A stretch of DNA of 22,415 nt from JAMWZF01 sp041628615 (GTDB lineage: Bacteria > Pseudomonadota > Alphaproteobacteria > Rhodobacterales > Rhodobacteraceae), in assembly GCA_041628615.1 (NCBI GenBank), contig JBFKOW010000037.1, forward strand, positions 1-22,415, given 5' to 3'. The position numbers and the translations under genes were made by a program. This document shows positions 15,806 to 22,415 of the stretch, piece by piece (position 1 is the stretch's first letter; every line of letters begins with the position of its first letter). The notes below the pieces were generated by a model. The model worked only from the letters and a program-made list of their open reading frames with translations. It did not search any database and was not told the origin of the DNA.

Positions 15806-16846
15806 TCAGGAGAGGAAATCGGTCACGACGGCGATGCCGGGCGGGGTCGGCCCGTCCATCGCCGCCAGTTCGGCGGTGACGCCCGAGAGCGGGATGCGCC
15901 GGCCGATCAGCGGGGCGAGGTCCACCCGCCCCGCGCCGATCAGCCCCATCAGCGGCGGATAGCGCCACGCGGGCATCCCGCGCGTGCCCTGGATCGACAA
16001 CTGGCCGGAATAGAGCACGTCCATCGGCAGGGTCATCTCGGCATGGTCGCCTGCGGGCATGCCCACCTGCACCATCCGCCCCAGCGGCGCCAGCGACCGC
16101 AGCGCGGCGCGCGCCGTTTCGGCCCGGCCCAATGCCTCGATGGCGACCCGGGCGCCGCCGCCGGTGATCTCGCGCACCGCCGCGGCGGCATCGGTTCCGG
16201 CGGCGTCCACGGTCGCCTCGGCCCCGTGCTGCCGCGCGAAGGCGAGCTTCCCGGGCACCACGTCGACCGCCACCACCCGTGCGCCGATGGCCCGGCCGAG
16301 GAGAACGGCGGCGAGCCCGATCCCGCCGGTGCCGAAGACCGCGACCCAGTCGCCGGGCCGCACCCCGCCGCGCACCGTCAGCGCCTGCCAGGCGGTGGTC
16401 ACCCGGCAGCCCAGCCCGGCGGCCAGCGCCACGTCCATCCCGGCCGGCACCGCGGCGAGATTGGCGTCGGCGCGCGGCACCGCGACGTATTCGGCCCAGG
16501 CCCCGTGGGCGGTGAAACCGGTGACGACCTGCTCCGGGCACACGGTCTGTTCCCCGGCCGCGCAGGACGGGCAGCGCCCGCAGGCGAGAATGAAGGGCGC
16601 GGTGACCCGGTCCCCGACCCGCCAGCCGGACACGTCCGGACCGACGGCGACGATCTCGCCGCAGAATTCATGGCCGGGAATGAGAGGCATCGGTACCGGG
16701 TCCGCCCCGGTCCACAGGTGATGGTCGCTGCGGCAGACGCCGGCGGCCAGCACCCGGAGCACCACCCCGTCCGCGGGGCAGTCGGGGTCGGGCCAGTCGG
16801 TCAGGTCCAGCGGCGCGCGCGGGGCGCGGAACACCGCCGCGCGCAT
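15806..16846 (-). CDS. Zinc-dependent alcohol dehydrogenase (MDR family)
   Basis: A 346-residue medium-chain dehydrogenase. Catalytic zinc ligands are visible: Cys38 (AGVCRSDHH), His59/Glu60 (GHEFCGEI) and Cys147 (GLGCRVTTAW). The structural zinc site has four cysteines, 89, 92, 95 and 103 (CGRCPSC...C). The Rossmann motif GTGGIGLA lies at 172-179, and Asp195 at the end of the second strand (VVAVDV) favours NAD over NADP. The substrate cannot be predicted. It sits between purS and purQ: the ATG is 1 nt after the purS stop and the purQ start follows 22 bp after its stop. It is therefore almost certainly co-transcribed with purine genes, though no purine role is known for such enzymes. Confidence 0.93.
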   Translation of the reverse strand: MRAAVFRAPRAPLDLTDWPDPDCPADGVVLRVLAAGVCRSDHHLWTGADPVPMPLIPGHEFCGEIVAVGPDVSGWRVGDRVTAPFILACGRCPSCAAGEQTVCPEQVVTGFTAHGAWAEYVAVPRADANLAAVPAGMDVALAAGLGCRVTTAWQALTVRGGVRPGDWVAVFGTGGIGLAAVLLGRAIGARVVAVDVVPGKLAFARQHGAEATVDAAGTDAAAAVREITGGGARVAIEALGRAETARAALRSLAPLGRMVQVGMPAGDHAEMTLPMDVLYSGQLSIQGTRGMPAWRYPPLMGLIGAGRVDLAPLIGRRIPLSGVTAELAAMDGPTPPGIAVVTDFLS

Positions 16847-16847
16847 C

Positions 16848-17084
16848 TCAGGCGGTCCCCATCTCGATCCGGTAGCTTTCGATCACGGTGTTGGCGAGCA
16901 GCTTCTCGCACATCTCGCGGACCGTCGTCTCGTCGGTGCCCGGGGCGAGGTCGAGTTCGATCACCTTGCCCTGCCGGACGCCTTCGACGCCGCCGAAGCC
17001 CATCGCCCCGAGGGCATGGCGCACGGCCTCGCCCTGCGGGTCGAGAACGCCCTGTTTCAGCATCACGGTCACGGTGGCCTTCAT
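16848..17084 (-). CDS. purS: FGAM synthase subunit PurS
   Basis: A 78-residue PurS, the small structural subunit that bridges PurL and PurQ in the three-part FGAM synthase. It begins MKATVTVMLKQGVLDPQGEAV and contains VRQGKVIELDL and CEKLLANTVIESYRIE, all standard PurS segments. The ATG at 17084 has GAGGAG 11 nt upstream and a promoter-like pair before it. The same frame is, however, open upstream to a GTG at 17543 with no stop, so a larger fused product is possible (see the ABM-like ORF). The standard length and own ribosome-binding site argue for the short form. The alcohol dehydrogenase starts 1 nt after the stop. Confidence 0.93.
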   Translation of the reverse strand: MKATVTVMLKQGVLDPQGEAVRHALGAMGFGGVEGVRQGKVIELDLAPGTDETTVREMCEKLLANTVIESYRIEMGTA

Positions 17085-17543
17085 CGTCGTCGCGCTCCTC
17101 GGCTGGGCATCCCCGATCCCATAGGCGCAGCGCCCAGCGATGACAACCCGGCGGCCCTGGCGGCGGAAACCGGCCACCGGGACCGCCCCCTCCAAGACTT
17201 GCGCGGTCAGGCCCGATCCGGCGATCCAGTCGCGGATCCCGTCGGTCACCGGGCCGAGGAACCGCACCTCGACCAGCTGTGCAGCGGCATGAAGGGCGGT
17301 CATCTCGGGCCAGCCCATCGCACTCTCGTGGTGGCCGATCCAGGCCGCGGGGGTGGCGTAGTCGATCACCGCCCGGGCCTCGCCCGCGGCCGCATCGACC
17401 CAGAAACGGTAGGACAGGACGCCGGGCTCGCCCACGGTCCCGACGCGGGCCGCGAGAGCCCCGGCGGCGGCCGCGAAAGCCTCGGGCCGGTCGCGCAGCG
17501 CGTAGCGGTTCAGGACCGTGAGTTCAGGCAGGCCGGTCTGCAC
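17085..17543 (-). CDS. ABM-like ORF reading without a stop into purS
   Basis: 153 codons in frame with purS. Codons up to about residue 128 have strong third-position GC and look like a true protein. LTVLNRYAL, then a helix with EAFAAAAGALAARV, then GVLSYRFWVD and ARAVIDYATPAAWIGHHE fit the dimeric alpha-beta barrel of antibiotic-biosynthesis-monooxygenase (ABM) and related domains, without obvious catalytic residues. The GTG start at 17543 has GGGGGAG about 6 nt upstream and follows the purC stop by 20 bp. From about QGRRVVIAGRC (129 onward) the sequence looks like former intergenic DNA and includes the purS promoter candidate. No stop precedes the purS ATG. Either the natural stop was lost by mutation (a TAG to CAG change at residue 129 would do), or a fused ABM-PurS protein of 231 residues is made. 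A sequencing error is a third option. Confidence 0.55.
17118..17146 (-). promoter_or_regulatory. Candidate promoter of purS-adh-purQ
   Basis: On the minus strand TTGTCA (17141-17146), 17 nt, then TATGGG (17118-17123). The -35 matches the consensus at five of six bases. A start near 17111 would give a leader of about 27 nt holding the purS GAGGAG site. It lies inside the open extension of the ABM-like ORF. Confidence 0.45.
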
Positions 17544-17563
17544 CGCCGCTCCCCCGATGGCCG

Positions 17564-18325
17564 TCAGTTGATCAGCGTCGGCTTCGGCATGTGGGTGGCG
17601 TTGGACGGCATCACGCCCAGCCGGCGGGCGACCTCCGCGTAGGCCTCGGCGAGGTTGCCGAGGTCGCGGCGGAACACGTCCTTGTCGAGCTTGCGGCCGG
17701 TCTCGAGATCCCACAGCCGGCAGCTGTCCGGGCTGATCTCGTCGGCCACGATCAGGCGCTGGTAGTCGCCCTCCCAGATCCGGCCGACCTCGATCTTGAA
17801 GTCGATGAGGCGGATGCCGACCCCCATCATCACCCCGGACAGGAAGTCGTTGACCCGCAGCGCCAGCGCCACGATGTCGTCGAGGTCCTGCTGGCTCGCC
17901 CAGCCGAAGGCGACGATGTATTCCTCGGGGACCATCGGGTCGCCCAGGGCGTCGTCCTTGTAGCTGAACTCGATGATCGGGCGGGGCAACTGGGTGCCCT
18001 CCTCCATCCCCAGCCGCTTGGCCATCGACCCGGCGGCGAAGTTGCGGACGATGATCTCGAGCGGGATGATCTCCACCTGCCGGATGAGCTGTTCGCGCAT
18101 GTTCAGGCGGCGGATGAAATGGTTCGGCACGCCGATCTGGGTCAGGCCGGTGAAGAAGAACTCGCTCAGGCGGTTGTTGAGCACGCCCTTGCCTTCGATC
18201 ACTTCGTGCTTCTCGGCGTTGAAGGCGGTCGCGTCATCCTTGAAATACTGCACGAGGGTGCCGGGTTCCGGGCCGTCGTAGAGGATTTTCGCTTTGCCTT
18301 CGTAGATCTTCTTGCGGCGGGCCAT
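17564..18325 (-). CDS. purC: SAICAR synthetase
   Basis: Phosphoribosylaminoimidazole-succinocarboxamide synthase joins aspartate to CAIR using ATP, in de novo purine synthesis. The 253 residues cover the whole family: KKIYEGKAKILY at the N terminus (ATP loop), DATAFNAEKH, the first signature IPLEIIVRNFAAGS at 87-100, the second LIDFKIEVG at 173-181 and DEISPDSCRLWD at 195-206. GGGAG lies 6 nt before the ATG at 18325. It is the first gene of the minus-strand purine run and is divergent from the ATPase-inhibitor gene. Confidence 0.98.
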   Translation of the reverse strand: MARRKKIYEGKAKILYDGPEPGTLVQYFKDDATAFNAEKHEVIEGKGVLNNRLSEFFFTGLTQIGVPNHFIRRLNMREQLIRQVEIIPLEIIVRNFAAGSMAKRLGMEEGTQLPRPIIEFSYKDDALGDPMVPEEYIVAFGWASQQDLDDIVALALRVNDFLSGVMMGVGIRLIDFKIEVGRIWEGDYQRLIVADEISPDSCRLWDLETGRKLDKDVFRRDLGNLAEAYAEVARRLGVMPSNATHMPKPTLIN

Positions 18326-18363
18326 GGGCGCTCCCGGACTGCTCGGGCGGATGTGAGGCCTGT

Positions 18364-18411
18364 CCCTTACGCCATCGCCCCCTTGCGGGCAAGCGCCGCG
18401 AAAGGCATATC
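18364..18411. promoter_or_regulatory. Divergent promoter candidates for purC and the zeta-subunit gene
   Basis: The 121-bp gap holds CTTGCGGGCAAG (18382-18393), a small inverted repeat that supplies both -35 candidates. Plus strand: TTGCGG (18383-18388), 17 nt, CATATC (18406-18411). Minus strand: TTGCCC (18387-18392), 17 nt, TAAGGG (18364-18369). Both are weak matches; the shared central repeat could be an operator. Confidence 0.3.
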
Positions 18412-18446
18412 GAAATCAAGCCAAGACGATGCAAGGGATCCAGCCG

Positions 18447-18761
18447 ATGACCACCTTCGACGACCGCGAGAACGCCTTCGAGAACAAGTTCGCCCACGAT
18501 GCCGAGATGCAGTTCAAGGCCGAGGCCCGGCGCAACAAGCTGCTGGGTCTCTGGGCCGCCGAACTGATGGGCAAGTCCGGCGACGAGGCCGCGGCCTACG
18601 CGAAGGAAGTGATCGCCGCCGATTTCGAGGAGGCCGGAGACGAGGACGTGTTCCGCAAGCTGTCCGGCGATCTCGGCGACCTCGCCGACGAGGCGACGAT
18701 CCGGGCCCAGATGAAGACCAAGCTGGCCGAGGCGAAGGCCCAGCTCATGGAAGAGATCTGA
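18447..18761 (+). CDS. F1-ATPase inhibitor zeta subunit (DUF1476)
   Basis: A 104-residue helical protein of the DUF1476 family, known in Paracoccus denitrificans as the zeta subunit. It binds the F1 part of ATP synthase and blocks wasteful ATP hydrolysis in alphaproteobacteria. The N-terminal inhibitory segment MTTFDDRENAFENKFAHDAE and the bundle segments FKAEARRNKLLGLWAA and DFEEAGDEDVFRKL match what I know of the Paracoccus protein very closely. Start at 18447 is chosen over the ATG at 18429 because the family begins MTTFDDRE and AGGGA lies about 9 nt upstream. It stands away from any atp operon, divergent from purC, and a 108-bp gap separates it from the next gene. Confidence 0.93.
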   Translation: MTTFDDRENAFENKFAHDAEMQFKAEARRNKLLGLWAAELMGKSGDEAAAYAKEVIAADFEEAGDEDVFRKLSGDLGDLADEATIRAQMKTKLAEAKAQLMEEI

Positions 18762-18869
18762 GCGCCGACCCCGGCCCACCGGCCCGGCCGGATTAACGGA
18801 ATCTTGGACTCCCGGCCCTAGACCGGGCGGACCCGGCGGCTCTGCCGGGGACGTCCGAGGGGTGAACCG

Positions 18870-20759
18870 GTGTCCGAATTCCAACCCGACGGCAGGGCCG
18901 GCCGCTGGCGTTTCGCGACCTGGGCGCGGCCGGGGCAGGTCCTGCCGCCGCTGGTCGCGCTCGCCATGCTCGCGATCCTGGCCCGGCAGCTCTCCGAGGT
19001 CGACTTCGCCGAGGTGGGCCGGACGCTGGCCGGCCATTCTCCCCTGACCTGGGCGCTGGCGGTCTGTGCGACCGGCGCGAGTTTCGTCGCGATCGGCCGT
19101 TATGACGTGGTGATCCACCGCCAGCTTCGCACCGGGGTCACCGCGCCGCGCGCCGCCCGATCCGGAATGCAGGCGGCGGCCGTGGCGCAGGTCACCGGTT
19201 TCGGCCTGGTTACGGGAAGCCTGGTGCGCTGGCGCTCCCTGCCGGAACTGTCGCTGGCGGACGCGACCCGGGTCACCGCCACCGTGGGGGCAAGCTTCAT
19301 CGGCGCGCTGACCGTGCTGCTCGGGATCGGCGCCCTGACCGGCGCGGCGAGCCTGCCGCCGGCGCTCGGGATCGGCGGCGCCGCGCTCCTCGCGGGCGCG
19401 GTGCTGATCCTCGGCTGGGCGATCGCGCGCCGCCGCCTGCGGGGCCGGGACGCGGCCGCGATCCTGTTCTGGGTCGCGCTCGATACCGGGTTCGCCGCCC
19501 TCACCCTCTGGCTGTTCCTGCCGCCGGGGCTCGGCCCGATGGCGGTTTACGCCGCGTTCGTCGCGGCGCTGGGCGCGGGCATCCTGTCGAACGCGCCGGG
19601 TGGCGTCGGCGCCTTCGAGGTCACGCTTCTGGCGATCCTTCCGGCCGCCGCGCCCGAGATCGGGACCGAGGCCCTGGTTTCGGCCATCGTCGCCCACCGG
19701 CTGTCCTTCTACGTCCCGCCGGCGCTTGCCGCCCTGCCCGGCCTTGTCGCGCCGAAGGTGCTGACCGCGCCGCCGCTGATCCCGGTGCGGGCCGACGACC
19801 TCGTTCCGCCGCACCCGGACTGGGCGCTGCGGCGCCAGGGGGCACGGGTCCTCGCCCGCCCGGACCTGCGCGGCGGCTGGCTGGTGCGGGCGGCGCCCGG
19901 CTTCCTCGTCGCCTTCGGATCGGCCGAGGGCCTTGCCGGCTTCGACGACATGCGCGCCGCTGCGCGGCGGCTCGGCCGGCCGTGCCTGTTCTACAAGCTG
20001 ACGCCGGAGGCCGCCGCCGCGGCCCGGCGGGAGGGCCTGACGGTCGCCCGGATCGCCGCCGAGGCGCTGCTCGATCCGCGCGCCTGGACCGTCGACGGAC
20101 CCGGCCTGCGGCAACTCCGGCGCAAGCTGCGGCAGGCCGACCGGCAAGGGATCGAGATCACCGAGGCGGCCCGCGGCGCCCTGCCGCTCGACGAGATGAT
20201 CCGGGTCAACGCCGCCTGGCGCCGGGCCCATGGCCCCGAGAAGGGCTTCTCGATGGGGCGGTTCTCGCCCAGCCTGGTGGAGCGGCAGGTGGTGTTCCTC
20301 GCCCGCCGCGGCGGCCGGCTCGTCGCCTTCGCGAGCTTCAATGCCGTGGCCGGAGCCTGGTCGCTCGACCTGATGCGCCATGGCCCCGAAGCGCCGCCGG
20401 GGACGATGCACGGCCTTGTCGCCGCCGGCATCGCCCGGGCGGGACGGCTGGGCGTGGCCCGGCTGTCGCTTGCGGCGGTGCCCGACACGCCGACGCCGCT
20501 GGGCCGGCTGGGGCTTTCCGGCCTGTGCCAGTTCAAGGACAGCTTCGGCCCGGCCTGGCAGCCGCTCTATGCCGCCGCCGGCGGGCGGGTCACCCTCGCG
20601 CTCGGTCTGGCCGCGGTGGCCTGGGCGATCCACCGGCCTCACGATCAGGTTGAGAATTTTGGGTTTGAACTGCGCACCGGACCGTGGCACGGCAGCACGG
20701 TGATCCCCAGCAAGACCGGCCCGGTAACCCATGTCCAACACCCTGACCACGCTCCTTGA
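18870..20759 (+). CDS. MprF-like membrane protein with DUF2156 aminoacyl-phospholipid synthase domain
   Basis: A 629-residue protein. The N-terminal half (about residues 24-290) has seven to eight membrane helices and the flippase-type motif SNAPGGVGAFE (240-250), as in MprF/UPF0104. The C-terminal half (about 315-585) fits the cytosolic DUF2156/GNAT-like domain that moves an amino acid from aminoacyl-tRNA to phosphatidylglycerol, with FYKLTPE, KGFSMGRFSPSLVERQ and CQFKDSFGPAWQPLY as landmarks. By family it makes and flips lysyl- or ornithyl-type lipids that lower membrane charge and raise resistance to cationic peptides; the exact amino acid is unknown. The start is a GTG at 18870 with GAGGGG 8 nt upstream. 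The last about 39 codons (from 20640) use AT-rich codons unlike the rest and overlap the next gene by 29 nt, so the true family end may be near residue 590. Confidence 0.85.
   Translation: MSEFQPDGRAGRWRFATWARPGQVLPPLVALAMLAILARQLSEVDFAEVGRTLAGHSPLTWALAVCATGASFVAIGRYDVVIHRQLRTGVTAPRAARSGMQAAAVAQVTGFGLVTGSLVRWRSLPELSLADATRVTATVGASFIGALTVLLGIGALTGAASLPPALGIGGAALLAGAVLILGWAIARRRLRGRDAAAILFWVALDTGFAALTLWLFLPPGLGPMAVYAAFVAALGAGILSNAPGGVGAFEVTLLAILPAAAPEIGTEALVSAIVAHRLSFYVPPALAALPGLVAPKVLTAPPLIPVRADDLVPPHPDWALRRQGARVLARPDLRGGWLVRAAPGFLVAFGSAEGLAGFDDMRAAARRLGRPCLFYKLTPEAAAAARREGLTVARIAAEALLDPRAWTVDGPGLRQLRRKLRQADRQGIEITEAARGALPLDEMIRVNAAWRRAHGPEKGFSMGRFSPSLVERQVVFLARRGGRLVAFASFNAVAGAWSLDLMRHGPEAPPGTMHGLVAAGIARAGRLGVARLSLAAVPDTPTPLGRLGLSGLCQFKDSFGPAWQPLYAAAGGRVTLALGLAAVAWAIHRPHDQVENFGFELRTGPWHGSTVIPSKTGPVTHVQHPDHAP
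20681..20701 (+). repeat. Hairpin upstream of the homocysteine methyltransferase start
   Basis: ACCGTG (20681-20686) pairs with CACGGT (20696-20701) over a 9-nt loop, 29 nt before the ATG at 20731 and still inside the tail of the MprF-like gene. I tried to match the region to SAM, SAH and SAM/SAH riboswitches and could not. Confidence 0.3.
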
Positions 20760-21756
20760 GACCCGCGACTGGATTCTGGCCGACGGGGCGACGGGAACCA
20801 CGCTGTTCAACATGGGCCTGGCGTCGGGCGACGCGCCGGAACTGTGGAACGCCGACCAACCGGACCGGATCGGCGCGCTTTACGGCGGCGCGGTCGAGGC
20901 CGGGTCCGACCTGTTCCTGACCAACACCTTCGGCGGCAACGCCGCCCGGCTGAAACTGCACGAGGCGCAGCACCGGGTCCGCGAACTGAACCGGCTCGGC
21001 GCCGAGATCGGCCGCGAGGTCGCCGACCGCGCCGGCCGGCCCGTGGTGGTCGCCGGCTCGGTCGGCCCCACCGGCGAGATCATGGCCCCGATGGGCAAGC
21101 TCGACCATGCCACGGCGGTCGAGATGTTCCACGAACAGGCGGAAGGACTGAAGGAGGGCGGCGTCGACGTGCTCTGGCTGGAGACGATCAGCGCCCCCGA
21201 GGAGTTCCGCGCCGCCGCCGAGGCGTTTGCCCGCGCCGACATGCCCTGGTGCGGCACGATGAGCTTCGACACCGCCGGGCGGACCATGATGGGCGTCACC
21301 TCGTCGGATTTCGTGAAGCTGGTCGGCAAGCTCGACAACCCGCCGATCGCCTTCGGCGCGAATTGCGGCGTCGGGGCGGCCGACCTGCTGCGCACCGTGC
21401 TGGGCTTCGCCTCGACCGGACCGGACCAGCCGATCATCGCCAAGGGCAATGCCGGCATCCCGAAATACGTCGACGGCCACATCCACTACGACGGCACGCC
21501 CGACCTGATGGCCGACTACGCCGTGCTGGCCCGGGACTGCGGCGCGCGGATCATCGGCGGCTGTTGCGGCACGACGCCCGAGCACCTGGTGCGGATGCGG
21601 GCGGCGCTGGAAACGACCGAGCCGGGTCCGCGGCCGTCGCTAGACCGGATCACCGCGGCCCTGGGCGGGTTCAGTTCGGCCTCGGACGGCACCGGCGACG
21701 ACGACGACGCGGCCGCCCGGCGCCGCCGCGCCGGCCGCCGGCGCGGCCGCGGCTGA
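20731..21756 (+). CDS. bmt: Betaine/methyl-donor homocysteine S-methyltransferase
   Basis: Zinc-dependent transfer of a methyl group (probably from betaine or S-methylmethionine) to homocysteine, giving methionine. The 341-residue protein has the family barrel with ILADGATGTTLFNMGL at the start, TNTFGGN at 65-70, GSVGPTGE at 109-116, and the zinc cysteines: Cys212 (GANCGVG) and Cys278/Cys279 (GGCCGTTPEH). This is the short homocysteine-methyltransferase fold without cobalamin domains, as in the Bmt proteins of Rhodobacterales. The last about 23 residues are unusual: a run of Asp (DGTGDDDD) then an arginine-rich tail (ARRRRAGRRRGRG) beyond the enzyme fold. No clear ribosome-binding site is visible; the ATG lies inside the end of the MprF-like gene. 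It converges on the radical SAM gene with a 13-bp gap. Confidence 0.87.
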   Translation: MSNTLTTLLETRDWILADGATGTTLFNMGLASGDAPELWNADQPDRIGALYGGAVEAGSDLFLTNTFGGNAARLKLHEAQHRVRELNRLGAEIGREVADRAGRPVVVAGSVGPTGEIMAPMGKLDHATAVEMFHEQAEGLKEGGVDVLWLETISAPEEFRAAAEAFARADMPWCGTMSFDTAGRTMMGVTSSDFVKLVGKLDNPPIAFGANCGVGAADLLRTVLGFASTGPDQPIIAKGNAGIPKYVDGHIHYDGTPDLMADYAVLARDCGARIIGGCCGTTPEHLVRMRAALETTEPGPRPSLDRITAALGGFSSASDGTGDDDDAAARRRRAGRRRGRG

Positions 21757-21769
21757 CCGCTCCCCCGGA

Positions 21770-22415
21770 TCAGAACAACGACAGCTGCGCCGAGTCGCGC
21801 GACGGCGGGCGGAACAGGTCGGTGCGCAGCACGGGTCCGGTTTCCGACAGCCCGAGCCGCGCGCAGGCGACGCGGAACCGCTGCCGCAGCAGCGCCGCCC
21901 AGGGCCCCTGGCCGGTCATCCTGCGGCCCCAGGCCGGGTCGTAGTCCCGGCCACCGTGAAGCTCCCGGACCCGGCCCATGATCCGCGCCGCCCGGTCCGG
22001 AAACGCCTCGGCGACCCATTCCCGGAACAGCCCCGCCACCTCCCGCGGCAGGCGCAGCGGGATCGACGATGCCGCGGTCGCCCCCGCCGCCGCGCCGGCC
22101 GCGAGGATCGCCTCGAGTTCGTGGTCGGTCAGCGCGGGAATCACCGGCGAGACCATGATCCGCACCGGCACGCCCGCCGCCGCCAGCCGTTCGATGGCCT
22201 GCAGCCGCCGGGCCGGGCCCGGCACGCGGGGCTCCATCGCCCGCGCCACCGCCCGGTCCAGCGTCGTCACCGAGACCCCCACCGATACCAGCCCCTCGGC
22301 CGCCAACCCGGCCAGAACGCCGAGGTCCTGCTCGACCAGCGTGCCCTTGGTGGTGATCGTCACCGGGTGCCGGGTCTCGGCCAGCACCGCGAGGATCGCC
22401 GCCATCGCCCGCCGC
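21770..22415 (-). CDS. Radical SAM protein, PA0069/SplB-like family, C-terminal part (5' end outside window)
   Basis: The open frame runs off the window end; 214 residues of the C-terminal part are visible. They show the family pattern: VTITTKGTLVEQDLGVL, then SVGVSVTTLDRAVARAMEPR, ERLAAAGVPVRIMVSPVIPALTDHE, and the final block HGGRDYDPAWGRRMTGQGPWAALLRQRF. These segments are typical of a radical SAM family related to spore photoproduct lyase. The CxxxCxxC iron-sulfur motif is expected in the missing N-terminal part and cannot be checked here. Function of this family is not established; a role in DNA or RNA repair or modification is only a guess by relation. The ATG at 22405 is internal to the family and not the true start. 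Confidence 0.85.
   Translation of the reverse strand, partial: RRAMAAILAVLAETRHPVTITTKGTLVEQDLGVLAGLAAEGLVSVGVSVTTLDRAVARAMEPRVPGPARRLQAIERLAAAGVPVRIMVSPVIPALTDHELEAILAAGAAAGATAASSIPLRLPREVAGLFREWVAEAFPDRAARIMGRVRELHGGRDYDPAWGRRMTGQGPWAALLRQRFRVACARLGLSETGPVLRTDLFRPPSRDSAQLSLF

Noticed and set aside
20640..20730. SAM-II, SAH or SAM/SAH riboswitch before the homocysteine methyltransferase
   Set aside because: A riboswitch would be expected biologically, but I could not find the conserved cores of these classes; only a simple 6-bp hairpin is present.
18234..20813. 859-codon minus-strand frame opposite the zeta and MprF-like genes
   Set aside because: No recognisable domain, Arg/Gly/Pro-rich, and it crosses several real gene borders on the other strand.

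Overview
The window is a compact, very GC-rich stretch of bacterial chromosome that looks like an alphaproteobacterium of the Rhodobacterales type (Rhodobacter/Paracoccus/Roseobacter relatives). The evidence is a DUF1476 protein of the F1-ATPase zeta-inhibitor kind, an alphaproteobacterial-style SspB tail, an RNase E with an acidic insertion inside its S1 domain, DUF4169 and ribbon-helix-helix small genes next to fumC, and a DctB/DctD pair whose regulator lacks the sigma-54 GAFTGA loop. I see no transposase, integrase, CRISPR array, tRNA or rRNA.

Layout. Positions 3-3524: the end of sspB (ClpXP adaptor), a convergent membrane protein of unknown function, and fumC (class II fumarase) divergent from that membrane gene. 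fumC is followed by two overlapping small genes (DUF4169, then a ribbon-helix-helix protein) that collide end-on with a small minus-strand gene of unknown function. Positions 3770-4059: an unusually AT-rich intergenic island with promoter-, palindrome- and FNR-like signals. Positions 4060-6698: a two-gene minus-strand operon of a cytochrome P450 and a membrane protein with a serine-hydrolase-like motif, joined by an ATGA overlap. Positions 6775-7860: ccdA and tusA, divergent over a shared promoter region. Positions 7909-11016: rne (RNase E) with a long, hairpin-rich leader.

Positions 11069-18325 form one long minus-strand run, in transcription order: purC, an ABM-like ORF that reads without a stop into purS, purS, a zinc alcohol dehydrogenase, purQ, dctB, dctD and a HAD hydrolase. 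PurC, PurS and PurQ belong to de novo purine synthesis; PurS and PurQ are the small subunit and glutaminase of FGAM synthetase, whose large subunit PurL is not in the window. DctB/DctD is a C4-dicarboxylate-type two-component system without its transporter nearby.

From 18447 onward the plus strand carries the ATPase inhibitor zeta subunit (divergent from purC), an MprF-like membrane aminoacyl-phospholipid synthase and a homocysteine S-methyltransferase overlapping it. The window closes with the C-terminal part of a convergent radical SAM protein of the spore-photoproduct-lyase-like/PA0069 kind.

Most of this is ordinary core genome. The points most worth checking are the open reading frame fused into purS, the GAFTGA-less DctD, the P450/membrane-hydrolase pair, and the structured rne leader. 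I found no convincing undescribed multi-gene defence or mobile system.
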